NCBI GenBank assembly: GCA_032127875.1
Contig: JAQBHI010000051.1
Location: forward strand, 27,899 to 91,898
Origin: CADEEV01 sp032127875
Lineage (GTDB): Bacteria > Acidobacteriota > Vicinamibacteria > Fen-336
Direction of reading: 5' to 3'
DNA length: 64,000 nt
The notes beneath the pieces were generated by a model, which saw only the letters and a program-made list of their open reading frames with translations, did not search any database and was not told where the DNA came from. Shown one piece after another: positions 52,845 to 61,028 of the stretch (position 1 is its first letter; the number at the start of each line of letters is the position of its first letter). The position numbers and the translations under genes are program-made.

Positions 52845-54119
52845 CTAGTTGCGCCTGCCGCGCGGGCCCTGACTCGCGTGCCGCGGTGCATGGCTCGGGC
52901 CGTGGCCGCGCGGCCGTCCGCGACCGTTCGCCCGTTGGGCACGTATCGCAGCCAGGCGCCGCCCGAGCGGCACCTCGAGTTTTTCGGCCGGCTTGCTGGC
53001 GTAGTCGAAACCGGGCAGCGTGACGCGGGGCAGACGCTTGCCGATGGCCCGCTCGATGTCGCGCAACTCGCCCTCTTCCTGTGGCGAGACGAAGATGAAC
53101 GCGTCGCCGGTGGCGTCGGCCCGCGCCGTCCGGCCCACGCGATGGACGTAGTCGTCGGGCGAGGCGGGGACGTCGAAGTTCACCACGTGCGAGAGCGCGT
53201 CGATGTCGATGCCGCGCGCGGCGATATCGGTCGCGACCAGCACCGGGAAGCGGCCGGACTTGAACGCATCGAGCGCCTGGGTCCGCTGGCTCTGGCTGCG
53301 ATTGCCGTGGATGCGGCCCGCCGACACGCCGTTCTTCGCCAGGTAGTCGGCGAGTCGATTGGCGCGGTGCTTGGTCCGCGTGAAGGCGATCACGCTCTTG
53401 ATCTCGCCCCGCTTCACGAGCTCCACGAGCAGCGCGGACTTGAGCTCGGCAGGCACCGGGTAGGCCGCCTGCGTGATGCCGACGGCCGGCGCCGAGCGCC
53501 GCTCCAGGTTGATCATCGCTGGCGCGTGCAGCATCTCCTTGCTGAGCGTCGCGATCGGCGGCGGTATCGTGGCGGAGAAGAACAGCGTCTGCCGCTTGCT
53601 GGGCAGGTGCTTGAGGATCCGGCGGATATCCGGCAGGAAGCCCATGTCGAGCATCCGATCCGCCTCGTCGAGGACCAGAACCTCGAGGCCGCGAAACGAG
53701 GCGTAGGGCTGCCGCATGTGATCCAGCAGCCGGCCCGGCGTCGCGACCACGATGTCGACGCCGCGGCGGAAGGCATGCTCCTGGGGCCCCATCCCCACGC
53801 CACCGAAGACCGCGGCGGCCGAGAACGGCGTGTGGACCGAGAGTGCGTTCAGGTGCTCTTCGATCTGTGCCGCCAGCTCGCGCGTCGGCGTCAGCACCAG
53901 CGCCCGGGTGATGCCACGGGGCTTGCCCGCGAGGCGATGCAGGATCGGAAGCCCGAAGGCCGCGGTCTTGCCGCTGCCGGTCATGGCGCAGGCGAGGATG
54001 TCCCTGCCGGCGAGCGCGGGCGGGATCGCCTCCTGTTGAATGGGTGTCGGGCGCATGAAGCCGAGGTCGCGGACTCCGCGCATGAGATCGGCGCCAAGGC
54101 CGAGCGGTGCGAACGGCAT
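52845..54119 (-). CDS. DEAD-box RNA helicase (RhlE-like)
   Basis: 424 residues, ATP-dependent RNA unwinding. Motifs in order: PTPIQQEAIPPAL (Q motif), CAMTGSGKTAAFGLPIL (I), LTPTRELAAQI (Ia), TPGRLLDH (Ib), VLDEADRMLDMGF (II), FFSATIPP (III), then RIHGNRSQSQRTQALDAF, VATDIAARGIDID (V) and HRVGRTARADATGDAF (VI). The C-terminal tail is basic and glycine-rich (RANGRGRPRGHGPSHAPRHA), typical for RNA binding. RhlE-type family placement is by motif; the exact role is unknown. Confidence 0.95.
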   Translation of the reverse strand: MPFAPLGLGADLMRGVRDLGFMRPTPIQQEAIPPALAGRDILACAMTGSGKTAAFGLPILHRLAGKPRGITRALVLTPTRELAAQIEEHLNALSVHTPFSAAAVFGGVGMGPQEHAFRRGVDIVVATPGRLLDHMRQPYASFRGLEVLVLDEADRMLDMGFLPDIRRILKHLPSKRQTLFFSATIPPPIATLSKEMLHAPAMINLERRSAPAVGITQAAYPVPAELKSALLVELVKRGEIKSVIAFTRTKHRANRLADYLAKNGVSAGRIHGNRSQSQRTQALDAFKSGRFPVLVATDIAARGIDIDALSHVVNFDVPASPDDYVHRVGRTARADATGDAFIFVSPQEEGELRDIERAIGKRLPRVTLPGFDYASKPAEKLEVPLGRRLAAIRAQRANGRGRPRGHGPSHAPRHASQGPRGRRN

Positions 54120-54196
54120 GAGGTGTGGTTGCCTTTCTGCGGGTCCGGCGTCGTGAGGGAAACGAAGGAGGGCCGCGCTCAGAGACCCCTAGTGTC

Positions 54197-54331
54197 TCAC
54201 GTCGCGGCTCCCGCGGCGAATCCCGCAGGGGACCTCTGGCGCCGCGCCGGCTCCGGCGCGTGGTCGGGCCGCAGCGCGGCCATCACCCGCTTGCAGACTT
54301 CGGGCCCCGTGAGCTCTTCAATCGAGAGCAC
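54197..54331 (-). CDS. Short hypothetical ORF between attC and the helicase
   Basis: A 44-codon frame from GTG 54331 reads VLSIEELTGPEVCKRVMAAL then a proline/arginine-rich end. The first 25 residues look protein-like, the rest does not. No ribosome site is clear. It is on the same strand as the cassette gene and lies on the other side of the attC site, so it could be what remains of a second gene cassette. Weak call. Confidence 0.25.
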   Translation of the reverse strand: MLSIEELTGPEVCKRVMAALRPDHAPEPARRQRSPAGFAAGAAT

Positions 54332-54361
54332 GGCGTCTCGGACGACGCCTCGGCTGTGCCC

Positions 54362-54418
54362 GCCTAACGATCGGCCTCAGCTGCGGGGCGTGGCGCCGCC
54401 AGCTGCATGCGGTTAGGC
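54362..54418 (-). other. Integron attC recombination site
   Basis: 57 bases bounded by inverse 7-mers GCCTAAC (54362-54368) and GTTAGGC (54412-54418), which fit the RYYYAAC/GTTRRRY core consensus. Inside, CAGCTG...CCAGCTG arms pair with a small bulge, giving the long imperfect hairpin of attC sites at the minimal known length. The stop codon of the adjacent cassette gene lies inside its right core (54413-54415), a common cassette layout. Confidence 0.8.
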
Positions 54419-54805
54419 GACGTCCCCGGCCTCGTTGTCCGAGGAACTCTTTGGCGCCGTCGCTCGAGAGTTCCACGAGAGTCTGACCGCAGCGATCATG
54501 GCAACGAAGCAGACCAACCAGAGAGCGACAGGACCCGATGCACTCTTGAAGCTCAAGAAGCCAGCGTCGAACGATAGATCTCCACCCGTGGCGGTGCCGA
54601 GAAGAATCCCCGCGCAGGCGGATGGGATTGCCGACAGGGCACCGCGAAACTTCCGCGGCGGTCCTCTTCATGCAGTGGTATGCCAGAAACCGAAAAAGAA
54701 CGCTGCGAGCAAATCCGTTCCGATGATTGCCGCACAGCTAGCAAATGCCTTCAGGTCCAATCGCGCCGGCTCCCACTGGTTGTGTGTGCCCAACACACGG
54801 TTCAC
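54413..54805 (-). pseudogene. Degenerate gene cassette encoding a small membrane protein
   Basis: One minus-strand frame is clearly protein-like from about 54840 to the TAA inside attC, but is broken by a TGA at 54668-54670. Upstream part: HNQWEPARLDLKAFASCAA and IIGTDLLAAFFFGFWHTTA; downstream part: RGPPRKFRGALSAIPSACAG, ILLGTATGG, and ASGPVALWLVCFVAMIAAV. Two to three membrane helices are apparent. The stop could come from a TGG-to-TGA change (Trp). Start is uncertain; GTG 54805 is one option. Base composition is noticeably less G+C-rich than neighbouring genes, consistent with horizontal origin. No family recognised. Confidence 0.6.
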
Positions 54806-54983
54806 CTTCGAGAGGGCGGTTTCGGAGAGGGCGGCTGCTCGTCAGGTGGAACCGGTCGTTCGGCAGCTCCACCTGCCAAGCGCCGAGCCCTGACCTCAGT
54901 GATGAACGTCAGCGTGCTGACACCGGCAGTGGCTTTGATCTCCCAGCAACCCGAAGACGCGAAATCAAGGGCACTTGCTTGGA

Positions 54984-55365
54984 AACCCCTGGCAACGGCG
55001 AGCGCCGCCGTCACCACCTCCACGAGACCGTACTCCAGCGGGCGTTCCACAACGCCTTGCGCGCGGCCGGCCTCCCCAAGCCTGCGTCCTGTCATACGCT
55101 GCGGCATTCCTTCGCCACGCACTTGCTGGAGTCGGGCTACGACATCCGCACCATCCAGGAACTCCTGGGCCACGCCGACGTGAACACCACGATGATCTAC
55201 ACCCACGTCCTCAACCGCGGAGGTCGTGGCGTGCTGAGCCCACTCGACGCCTCGCTTCTCGCGCAGATCGCGGCCCCTGCGTCCTCCACCGCCCTGCCGC
55301 GCTATACAGAACAGCCTAGTCTCATGGCCCGCCGCTCTGGTTTGCCCCCCAAGTCACAGGATTAG
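54984..55365 (+). pseudogene. intI: Integron integrase (IntI-like tyrosine recombinase), C-terminal remnant
   Basis: About 125 codons match the catalytic end of integron integrases: RRRHHLHETVLQRAFHNALR, ASCHTLRHSFATHLLESGYD with the box II Arg-His, RTIQELLGHADVNTTMIYTH with the final His and the tyrosine nucleophile, and LNRGGRGVLSP, a tail typical of IntI. The N-terminal 200 residues, including the first catalytic arginine and the IntI additional domain, are absent; upstream codons in the frame are not homologous. It is transcribed away from the attC cassette to its left, the standard integron geometry. Not functional. Confidence 0.8.
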
Positions 55366-55378
55366 GCACACTTGCCCG

Positions 55379-55780
55379 CTACCTACCCAAATCCCCGCCG
55401 GCGCTACACCAGCGTCTCACCGTCCGCACGCTCACCGCGAAGCTCTCGCACAGCCGCCCCAGCCGCTTGGGGGTGGGGCCGTCACGCAGCGCGGCCACGA
55501 GCAAGACCACGGCGCCGAAGAACACCTTCGGACCCAGGAACCGCAGCGACGACGGCGTCGTCCGCTGTCGGCAGCCCTCGAGCGCACAGCAGAAGCTGAA
55601 CCGCATCGCGTGCTCCGGGCCCAGCCCACAGGGACCCCCTCGCGGCTTGCGCTCGTAGTGGGCGCTGTGCAGCACGCCCCCACAGGCACACCCCGCACGG
55701 CGCGCCTCCTCCGCAAGGTCCTCGTCGAGCCTGAGCAGCAGATCGAAAGACCTGGAATCTTGAAGCAGGGACTGGTACAA
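55379..55780 (-). pseudogene. Mobile-element-associated zinc-ribbon-like ORF, truncated
   Basis: 133 codons from TTG 55780, which is preceded by GAAGGAGA. Residues include a cysteine/histidine-rich part (RAGCACGGVLHSAHYERKPR and FCCALEGCRQRTTPSSLRFL), then a hydrophobic helix GAVVLLVAALRDG and RLCESFAVSVRTVRRW, a helix-turn-helix-like piece. I recall similar ORFs near transposases and recombinases but no named family. The C-terminus stops abruptly after RRW beside the end of the integrase remnant, suggesting a junction there. An in-frame extension to 55978 joins it to a recombinase scrap. Confidence 0.5.
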
Positions 55781-55918
55781 AGAGTCTTCTCCTTCCGCCA
55801 AGAGCAAACGGAAAGAGAAGAGCCTCTCGGGGACCGCGTCAAGCGGCCCCGGGGGGCTTCCTTGATCGCCGCACCTGCGATCCTGTTCGCAGGCATGAGC
55901 AGGATACGCGAATGAGCT

Positions 55919-55978
55919 GGGTTGGGTTGTCTCTACCCTTTCGTGGCCAAGCAGTAGCGCGATGACAGTGATGTCCAC
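55919..55978 (-). pseudogene. Scrap of a tyrosine recombinase
   Basis: Twenty codons, VDITVIALLLGHERVETTQP, match the LGH box region of site-specific integrases, where the text usually continues with IYxHAD. A stop (TAG) lies four codons upstream and homology ends after TTQ. It is thus cut on both sides. It is a different recombinase from the integron integrase at 55365. Confidence 0.6.
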
Positions 55979-55994
55979 TCCCCGCTAAAGAACG

Positions 55995-57155
55995 TTGAAG
56001 GATTTGGAGCAGCGGCAGCCCACTGCCTGGCGGCTTGGCGCGGCCGCGCTGGTCATCGGCGGCGTCACCCTGCTGCTTTGGGAAGCGGGCAAGCTGCCCC
56101 GCCTCTCACGGGAAGTACGGTGGCTACTGATCGCCACCCTCGTCCTGCTCGCGTCGGTCGTGGGCCGGCGAGTGCTCTGGAACGACGCCGAGCGGCGCCT
56201 GCGCGCGGCTTGGCGCGTTGCCGGCTTCGTCCTCCTCCTGGTCTGGTTCGACATTGCCGGGATCGCGGCGGGCCTGCGACTACATCCCAGCGAGCTCGCG
56301 CGCGGTAGCAGCGCCGTCCTGAGCTTCTCGCTCGCAGTACTGGTGATCGTCACGCTCGCCGCGATCATCGCTGTTCGGCTGATCGACCGGCGCCCCGTGA
56401 GACAGCTCGGTATCGTTCCAGGACCGGGCTTCTGGGGCGACTTGGCTTTCGGCTTCGGCCTCGGGGCGCTGCTGAACACGGTCGACTTCGGCGTGGAGAT
56501 CTTGGCGGGATGGGTGCGAGTCGTTGACGTTGCCCGCAACCGCACGCCTGGGGAGCCCTTCTCGATGGCGCTCGTGCAGATGACGGTGGCCTTCCTGTGC
56601 GTGGGATTCTACGAGGAGCTTCTCAACCGTGGCTATCTGCTGCGCACCCTGGCCCAGGGCTTTGTCGGCCGCCGTATCGGGCCGACGCAGGCCCTCGTCC
56701 TGGCGGTCCTGCTCTCTTCGGCCCTGTTCGGGCTCGCGCACGTTGGCAACCCTCATGCCACGCTGGTGAGCTCGCTAGACATTGCGGTAGCAGGTGTGGT
56801 TCTTTCGCTTCCCTATGTCCTCACGGGGAGGCTGGCAACGTCGATCGGTCTGCACTGGGCCTGGAACCTCTTCGAGGGGGTCGTGTACGGTTTCCCGGCC
56901 AGCGGCATCATCACTCCGACCGTAGTGCTCGTCGTCAAGCAGAGTGGCCCGCCGTTGTGGACCGGAGGCGAGTTCGGGCCCGAGGCCGGCCTGCTCGACC
57001 TCCTGGTTACGCTGATGGGCGGCGCCCTCATCGTGTGGCGCGAACACCGTCGCCATGGCTCACTCGCACTCTGTACGGACCTGATCGACGGTGGTCAGGC
57101 AATGCCGGTGGCTGAAACGGGGACGATCTCCGAAGTAGACCGGCGCCGCGACTGA
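55995..57155 (+). CDS. CPBP-family intramembrane metalloprotease
   Basis: 386 residues, about eight to nine membrane helices. The Abi/CPBP motifs are present: FYEELLNRGYLLRTLAQ (motif 1, EExxxR), FGLAHVGNPHATLV (motif 2, His) and LHWAWNLFEGVVYG (motif 3, His/Asn). Members are glutamate-type or metallo intramembrane proteases related to Rce1, some protecting against bacteriocins. TTG start at 55995 has a weak ribosome site; no better one was seen. It sits inside the accessory region and has no obvious partner. Confidence 0.85.
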   Translation: MKDLEQRQPTAWRLGAAALVIGGVTLLLWEAGKLPRLSREVRWLLIATLVLLASVVGRRVLWNDAERRLRAAWRVAGFVLLLVWFDIAGIAAGLRLHPSELARGSSAVLSFSLAVLVIVTLAAIIAVRLIDRRPVRQLGIVPGPGFWGDLAFGFGLGALLNTVDFGVEILAGWVRVVDVARNRTPGEPFSMALVQMTVAFLCVGFYEELLNRGYLLRTLAQGFVGRRIGPTQALVLAVLLSSALFGLAHVGNPHATLVSSLDIAVAGVVLSLPYVLTGRLATSIGLHWAWNLFEGVVYGFPASGIITPTVVLVVKQSGPPLWTGGEFGPEAGLLDLLVTLMGGALIVWREHRRHGSLALCTDLIDGGQAMPVAETGTISEVDRRRD

Positions 57156-57430
57156 TGCGTTCTTGCTCTTCGCCTTGCGCCTACACACGGCTCGTGTCCT
57201 CAGTTGGCACGTCACGCGCCTGGCGGCGCGGATGATGACAAGTCACGATGTCTGAGGGTCACCCTCAAATACCGCGATCACCCGAGCGGGGCCGCTCCCT
57301 CACTTATCGTGACCAGCCTCATTTCCGGAGGCGCACCAGCTCTAAACATGCCCATACATCACCGTCAATGCGCCTACGGAAACAACCCTATCTGTTATGC
57401 CGACAATGAAGAGCGGGAGAGAGTGAGCCC

Positions 57431-57958
57431 GTGAAGGACCTGCTGCCCATTCTGGGAGGCGCAATCGCAGCGATTCTGGGCGGGGCTCTGACGTTTGCCG
57501 CAACATGGTTCAACCAGCGCGCCGCTCATCGGAGGCAGCAGGAGGCCGAGCGGAAAGGGAAGCTTCTTGACGCCTATTCTGATTGGGCAGCCACCCTTGA
57601 TCGGCAGTTCGGTCGACTGCGGTACGCTGCCAACAGGGCCAACCCCGCAGGTGTGTCGGAGGGCGAGCGTCAAGCGCGCTCGACCGAGCTCGGGGCACTC
57701 TGGGAGGGGATCCGCGAGGCGGACGTAGGCCTGAAGCGAGTCGCGTATCGACTTCGCTTTCTCGAGCCGGACGACGGCCGTCGGGAGCGGGTCAAGGAAA
57801 TGACCGAGAGTCTCACGGCCATCTACGAAAGCTATCCCGAATGGAACGTCTTCGAGCAGCAGGTCAGGGCGGCCGAATGGGGCGACCTCGCTGCGCCGCA
57901 CACGAGGAAACTGACCGAGCTTCTCGACGAACTTGCGCGACAACCTTTGCTGCGTTGA
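57431..57958 (+). CDS. Membrane-anchored hypothetical protein
   Basis: 175 residues from GTG 57431 (GAGAGAGTGAG upstream). An N-terminal helix (LLPILGGAIAAILGGALTFA) anchors a cytosolic, largely helical, charged body (RAAHRRQQEAERKGKLLDAY through LTELLDELARQ). Similar short one-helix proteins are common in genomic islands but unassigned. Inverted heptamers GTTATGC (57394-57400) and GCATAAC (57996-58002) flank the gene; these look like, but do not quite match, integron core sites. Bases 57156-57430 before it hold no gene. Confidence 0.65.
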   Translation: MKDLLPILGGAIAAILGGALTFAATWFNQRAAHRRQQEAERKGKLLDAYSDWAATLDRQFGRLRYAANRANPAGVSEGERQARSTELGALWEGIREADVGLKRVAYRLRFLEPDDGRRERVKEMTESLTAIYESYPEWNVFEQQVRAAEWGDLAAPHTRKLTELLDELARQPLLR

Positions 57959-58412
57959 GTCGACGGGAGGGCGTCTTGTTCCAAGGGGAGGCGCGGCATA
58001 ACAACGAGTATCTGGACTCCTCAGTCAAGAGGAAGAAGTAGACCTCGGCGGTGACCGGGGTGCAGGGGCGTAGCCCCTGCCTGGGCGAGCCCCCTTCGGG
58101 GGCGATCTCAGTGACGGTCGGCCGCAGGCCGACCACGACGGGGGCCCGTGGCCGTTTCTCTCCTGGCGCTGTTTGCGAGACGGCATGTGAAGGTGAAGCG
58201 GGGCGGACTGCAAACGTATCTCCGGCCTCTTCGTTGAAGTCCCCAGGGACCTCGGGCCATGACGGAATCCGCGCACAGGGAAGCCAATCGATGCAACGGC
58301 CTCGAAGGCCAAATTTGTTATCGGCTGTCCCTGCGCCGGTCCGACCTGTTTCACCATCACGCGTCTGCGACGTGCAGCTCCTTGGTGGGAGGTGTTCGGA
58401 ATCGTTCGACGT
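57959..58412. other. Non-coding stretch between hypothetical gene and IS110 element
   Basis: About 450 bases without a supported gene. It contains the hairpin array at 58062-58151. The part next to 58413 is presumably the 3' non-coding end of the IS110-type element, but its boundary is not visible because IS110 elements lack long terminal repeats. Confidence 0.5.
58062..58151. repeat. Run of four short hairpins
   Basis: Three perfect three-base-loop hairpins follow each other: GCAGGGGC/GCCCCTGC at 58062-58080, GCCCCC/GGGGGC at 58089-58103 and GTCGGCC/GGCCGAC at 58117-58133. A fourth, weaker one (CCACG/CGTGG) ends at 58151. None is followed by a T tract. The run could be a REP-like palindromic unit, part of an element end, or a structured RNA. 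Confidence 0.6.
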
Positions 58413-59444
58413 CTATGCGGCCTTTCGCAGCGAGACGTAGGGTGTCTGATGCGTCCAGACGGCCCAGACGATCCGCGCGAGCTTGTTGGCGACCGCGACG
58501 GCGGCCTTGTTGTGGACGTGTGTGCTCTCGAGTTTGCGAGCCCACTCGCGGAGGCGATCAGGCTGCTGCTTCCTGGCGTGGAGCAAGACCGAGCGCGCGC
58601 CGTGGATGAGGAGCGTGCGCAGGTAACCGTCGCCGCGCTTGGAGATGCGACCGAGTCGGCGCTTGAGCCCGCTCGAGAACTCCCTGGGGGTGAGCCCGAG
58701 GTAGCTGGCCAGGTGTCGTCCCGAGGGGAAGCGGCGGATGTCGCCCAGAAAGGCGACGAGCGCGGTGGCGGTGAGCAAACCGATGCCCGGGATGGTGAAG
58801 AGCAGCGCCACCACAGGCAATTGTTCGGCAGTGGCCTCGAGCTGGCGCTCGACGAGCTTGACGCGCGCTTCGATCTCTCGGATCTCCTGGCAGGTCTCGG
58901 CCAGGATGCTGCGCAGGGGATCAGGCAGCTCCGAGTCCGCGTCCTCGATGAGCAACCAGACGGCGGGGACGACCTGGCGTGCGCCGACCGGGATGAAGAA
59001 ACCCAGCTCGCGCAGCAGGCCACGCAGGGCGTTGATTTTGGCGGTGCGCTCGGTCACCCATCCCGAGCGCAGCCGGTGCAGCGAGGTGAGGATCTGCTGT
59101 GCGACGGACTTGACCGGTACCGGATGGATGTCCTCGTTGCGGCTGGCCTCGAGGATGCCCTTGGCATCCGTGCGGTCGGTCTTGTTGCCGCGAACGTAGG
59201 GTCTCACGTGGTGCGGTGGGAGCAGGACCACGCGGTGACCGAGCGCTCCGAACTTGCGTCCCCAGTGATGGGACGAACCACAGGCCTCCATGACCACGGT
59301 GGCCGCCGGCTGCTGCGCCATGAAGGGAAGGAACTCCGCCCGCTGCAAACGCTCCCGGCGAGCCACGTGCCCTGCCCGATCCGAGATCGCGACTTCGAAT
59401 ACAGCCTTTGCCACGTCCACGCCGATGCGAGTATCGTTTCCCAC
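58413..59444 (-). CDS. IS110-family transposase (first copy)
   Basis: 343 residues from GTG 59444, chosen because GGAGGAG lies nine bases upstream and the product begins at the DEDD domain; a longer frame to 59624 adds unrelated residues. The N-terminal RuvC-like DEDD domain has TRIGVDVAKAVFEVA, VVMEACGSSHHWGRKF and NKTDRTDAKGILEA. The C-terminal Transposase_20 part has FTIPGIGLLTATALVAF, SYLGLTPREFSSG and KRGDGYLRTLLIHGAR, with the catalytic serine region upstream of RGDGYLR. IS110 enzymes use a non-coding bridge RNA from the element end for target choice. Confidence 0.92.
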   Translation of the reverse strand: MGNDTRIGVDVAKAVFEVAISDRAGHVARRERLQRAEFLPFMAQQPAATVVMEACGSSHHWGRKFGALGHRVVLLPPHHVRPYVRGNKTDRTDAKGILEASRNEDIHPVPVKSVAQQILTSLHRLRSGWVTERTAKINALRGLLRELGFFIPVGARQVVPAVWLLIEDADSELPDPLRSILAETCQEIREIEARVKLVERQLEATAEQLPVVALLFTIPGIGLLTATALVAFLGDIRRFPSGRHLASYLGLTPREFSSGLKRRLGRISKRGDGYLRTLLIHGARSVLLHARKQQPDRLREWARKLESTHVHNKAAVAVANKLARIVWAVWTHQTPYVSLRKAA

Positions 59445-59529
59445 GATGGGCTCCTCCTCTGCTTTAACCAGCAGCGACTCTGGCACATCGATGCCGATTG
59501 AGTCGCAGGAGGAGTCCATCTCATCAATG

Positions 59530-59576
59530 CACCTGACAAGCGGGCGCGCCAACGGCCGGCCGCCCGCTTGCAGGTG
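59530..59576. repeat. Imperfect inverted repeat upstream of the IS110 transposase
   Basis: CACCTGACAAGCGGGCGCGCC at 59530-59550 pairs, with one bulged A and few mismatches, with GGCCGCCCGCTTGCAGGTG at 59558-59576, leaving a seven-base loop. It sits 85 bases before the transposase start, where IS110-group bridge RNAs are encoded, so it may be part of such an RNA or mark the element end. Confidence 0.6.
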
Positions 59577-59612
59577 ATCTCGGGGTGTTCTGCGGACTAA
59601 TGAGGAGGAGTG

Positions 59613-60298
59613 ATGCACGTCCAAGCTCCCGCTAACGACGCGGTCGAACTCCGGCTGCTGCGTCTCGAAAAGGGATGGCGTCGCAGCCGGCAGTCGAACG
59701 CGATCTTGCTGACGCTACTGGGCTCTCCTTGTGGCTCGGAGCCGCCACTGCCGCGCCCCGTCACGCCGTGGTCGAGGCGGAGAGCTTTGTCGTGCGCGAT
59801 GCGCGTGGGAAGGTGAGAGCCCGCCTTGGCCTCCTTCTGCCAGGTCCAGGCGGCCTGTGGTCGGCAGCACATGGGGCCGATGAGCCCCAAGGCGTCCTCA
59901 CGGAACTCAGCCCGGGGTTACTCCTCTACGGCGCTGACGAGAAACCCAGACTTGAGGCACGGGCCCTCGGGACCATGGCGTTTCTTTCTGTCTATGGCGA
60001 CACTGCGGACGCAGGTGGCACCTTCGCAGTTGATAACACGGGCTCTGGAGTGTCCTTCTTTAGCGGGCGTCGTCGCGCACTGTTGAACACCGGACCGTTA
60101 GGAGCACGCCTTACGTTTGAAGGTGATCCCGGGACCGGTGGTGTCATGCTCTCAGACCCGGGCTCTCTCATGCTTCACGATGACAAGGGCCAGTTGCGCG
60201 TCATGCTCGCGCCTGACCTTCGCGATCCGCGGACCCAGAAGCCGGCCTCTCTGGTGATGCTCGATCCGTCAGGCGCCCCCGTCTTTGCTGCCCCGTGA
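59613..60298 (+). pseudogene. Membrane-anchored hypothetical protein, apparently frameshifted
   Basis: ATG 59613 with GAGGAGGAG just upstream gives MHVQAPANDAVELRLLRLEK and a hydrophobic start ILLTLLG; the coding signal then moves to another frame near 59722, continuing LSLWLGAATAAPRHAVVEAE, SFVVRDARGKVRARLGLLL, DEKPRLEARALGTMAFLSVY and KGQLRVMLAPDLRD to 60298. Joined, these give the usual pattern of a family of one-helix proteins with repeated 'DARGKVRA-LG' beta units. A lost base in GGGCTCTCC would explain the break. A shorter reading from ATG 59675 would have a poor N-terminus. Function unknown. Confidence 0.6.
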
Positions 60299-60491
60299 CT
60301 CGCTCGAAGCAGGAGCCGCAGAACAACGCGTTGAAGCTGACGCGCGGCCAAAGGGGGCTCGCACCGAAGCGCGCTCGCCCATTCGGCTCGCGCGCCTCTT
60401 CGTGCTCGCCGCGTCATCGTGGGGCCGCGCGCAGCTTAAGCTAGTGTTAGCCCGACATTGCGCCCAGGCGACCGCGGAGTGAAAATGAGCC

Positions 60492-60713
60492 ATGAGTCAC
60501 GCAGCCTTCGACATTGACTCCCTCAGCCCCGGTGAGCGGCTAGATCTTCTCGAGAAGCTTTGGGACAGCTTGGCTCCCTCCCAAGTCCCCGTTACTGAAG
60601 CCCAGAGGCAGGAGCTCGATCACCGATTGCACGACTTGGAGGGTCAAGTGGCCAGCGGCGCACGGCTCGGTGTGCCCTGGGAAGAGGTACTGAAGCAACT
60701 TCAGGGCCGTTGA
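60492..60713 (+). CDS. Addiction module antitoxin (Unstab_antitox family)
   Basis: 73 residues: FDIDSLSPGERLDLLEKLWD, SLAPSQVPVTEAQRQELDHR, and VPWEEVLKQLQGR. This matches the short RelB-like antitoxins encoded with RelE/ParE-type toxins (family often labelled addiction module protein). The toxin start overlaps its stop (TTGA), typical of toxin-antitoxin pairs. It is probably autoregulatory with the toxin. Confidence 0.88.
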   Translation: MSHAAFDIDSLSPGERLDLLEKLWDSLAPSQVPVTEAQRQELDHRLHDLEGQVASGARLGVPWEEVLKQLQGR

Positions 60714-61003
60714 AGCCGGCGCTCTTTCGGCCGGCCGCGGCGGCCGACATCGAGGAGGCCTTCGCGTGGTACGAAAGGCAGCGCGTTGGGCTCGGGCACG
60801 AGTATCTCATCGCCGTACAGGCGGCGCTCGAGTTGGTGATCGCAAACCCCAGGCTTTACCCGCTGGTCCACCGCGACACTCGCAGAGCCCTCCTTCGTCG
60901 GTTCCCGTACTGCGTCTTCTATTGCCTTCATGACGAGCAGGTGATTGTGGTCGCGTGCTTCCATGCGAAGCGCAGTCCGCGCGTCTGGAGAGCCAGGAAG
61001 TGA
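60710..61003 (+). CDS. RelE/ParE-family toxin
   Basis: 97 residues from TTG 60710: LFRPAAAADIEEAFAWYERQ, GLGHEYLIAVQAALELVIAN, YPLVHRDTRRALLRRFPYCV and FYCLHDEQVIVVACFHAKRS. The fold and the RRFPYxVFY signature are those of ParE/RelE toxins. Whether it targets gyrase or translation cannot be read from sequence. It is 25 bases from the second IS110 transposase end. Confidence 0.9.
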   Translation: MKPALFRPAAAADIEEAFAWYERQRVGLGHEYLIAVQAALELVIANPRLYPLVHRDTRRALLRRFPYCVFYCLHDEQVIVVACFHAKRSPRVWRARK

Positions 61004-61028
61004 TGCGGGCTAGAAAGAAACCGCCCGC

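Noticed and set aside
54120..54200. Second attC site on the far side of the short ORF
   Set aside because: A GAGAC/GTCTC inverted repeat is present but there are no RYYYAAC/GTTRRRY cores.
58051..58440. Plus-strand frame over the hairpin run
   Set aside because: The sequence is explained by inverted repeats; neither strand gives a plausible protein.
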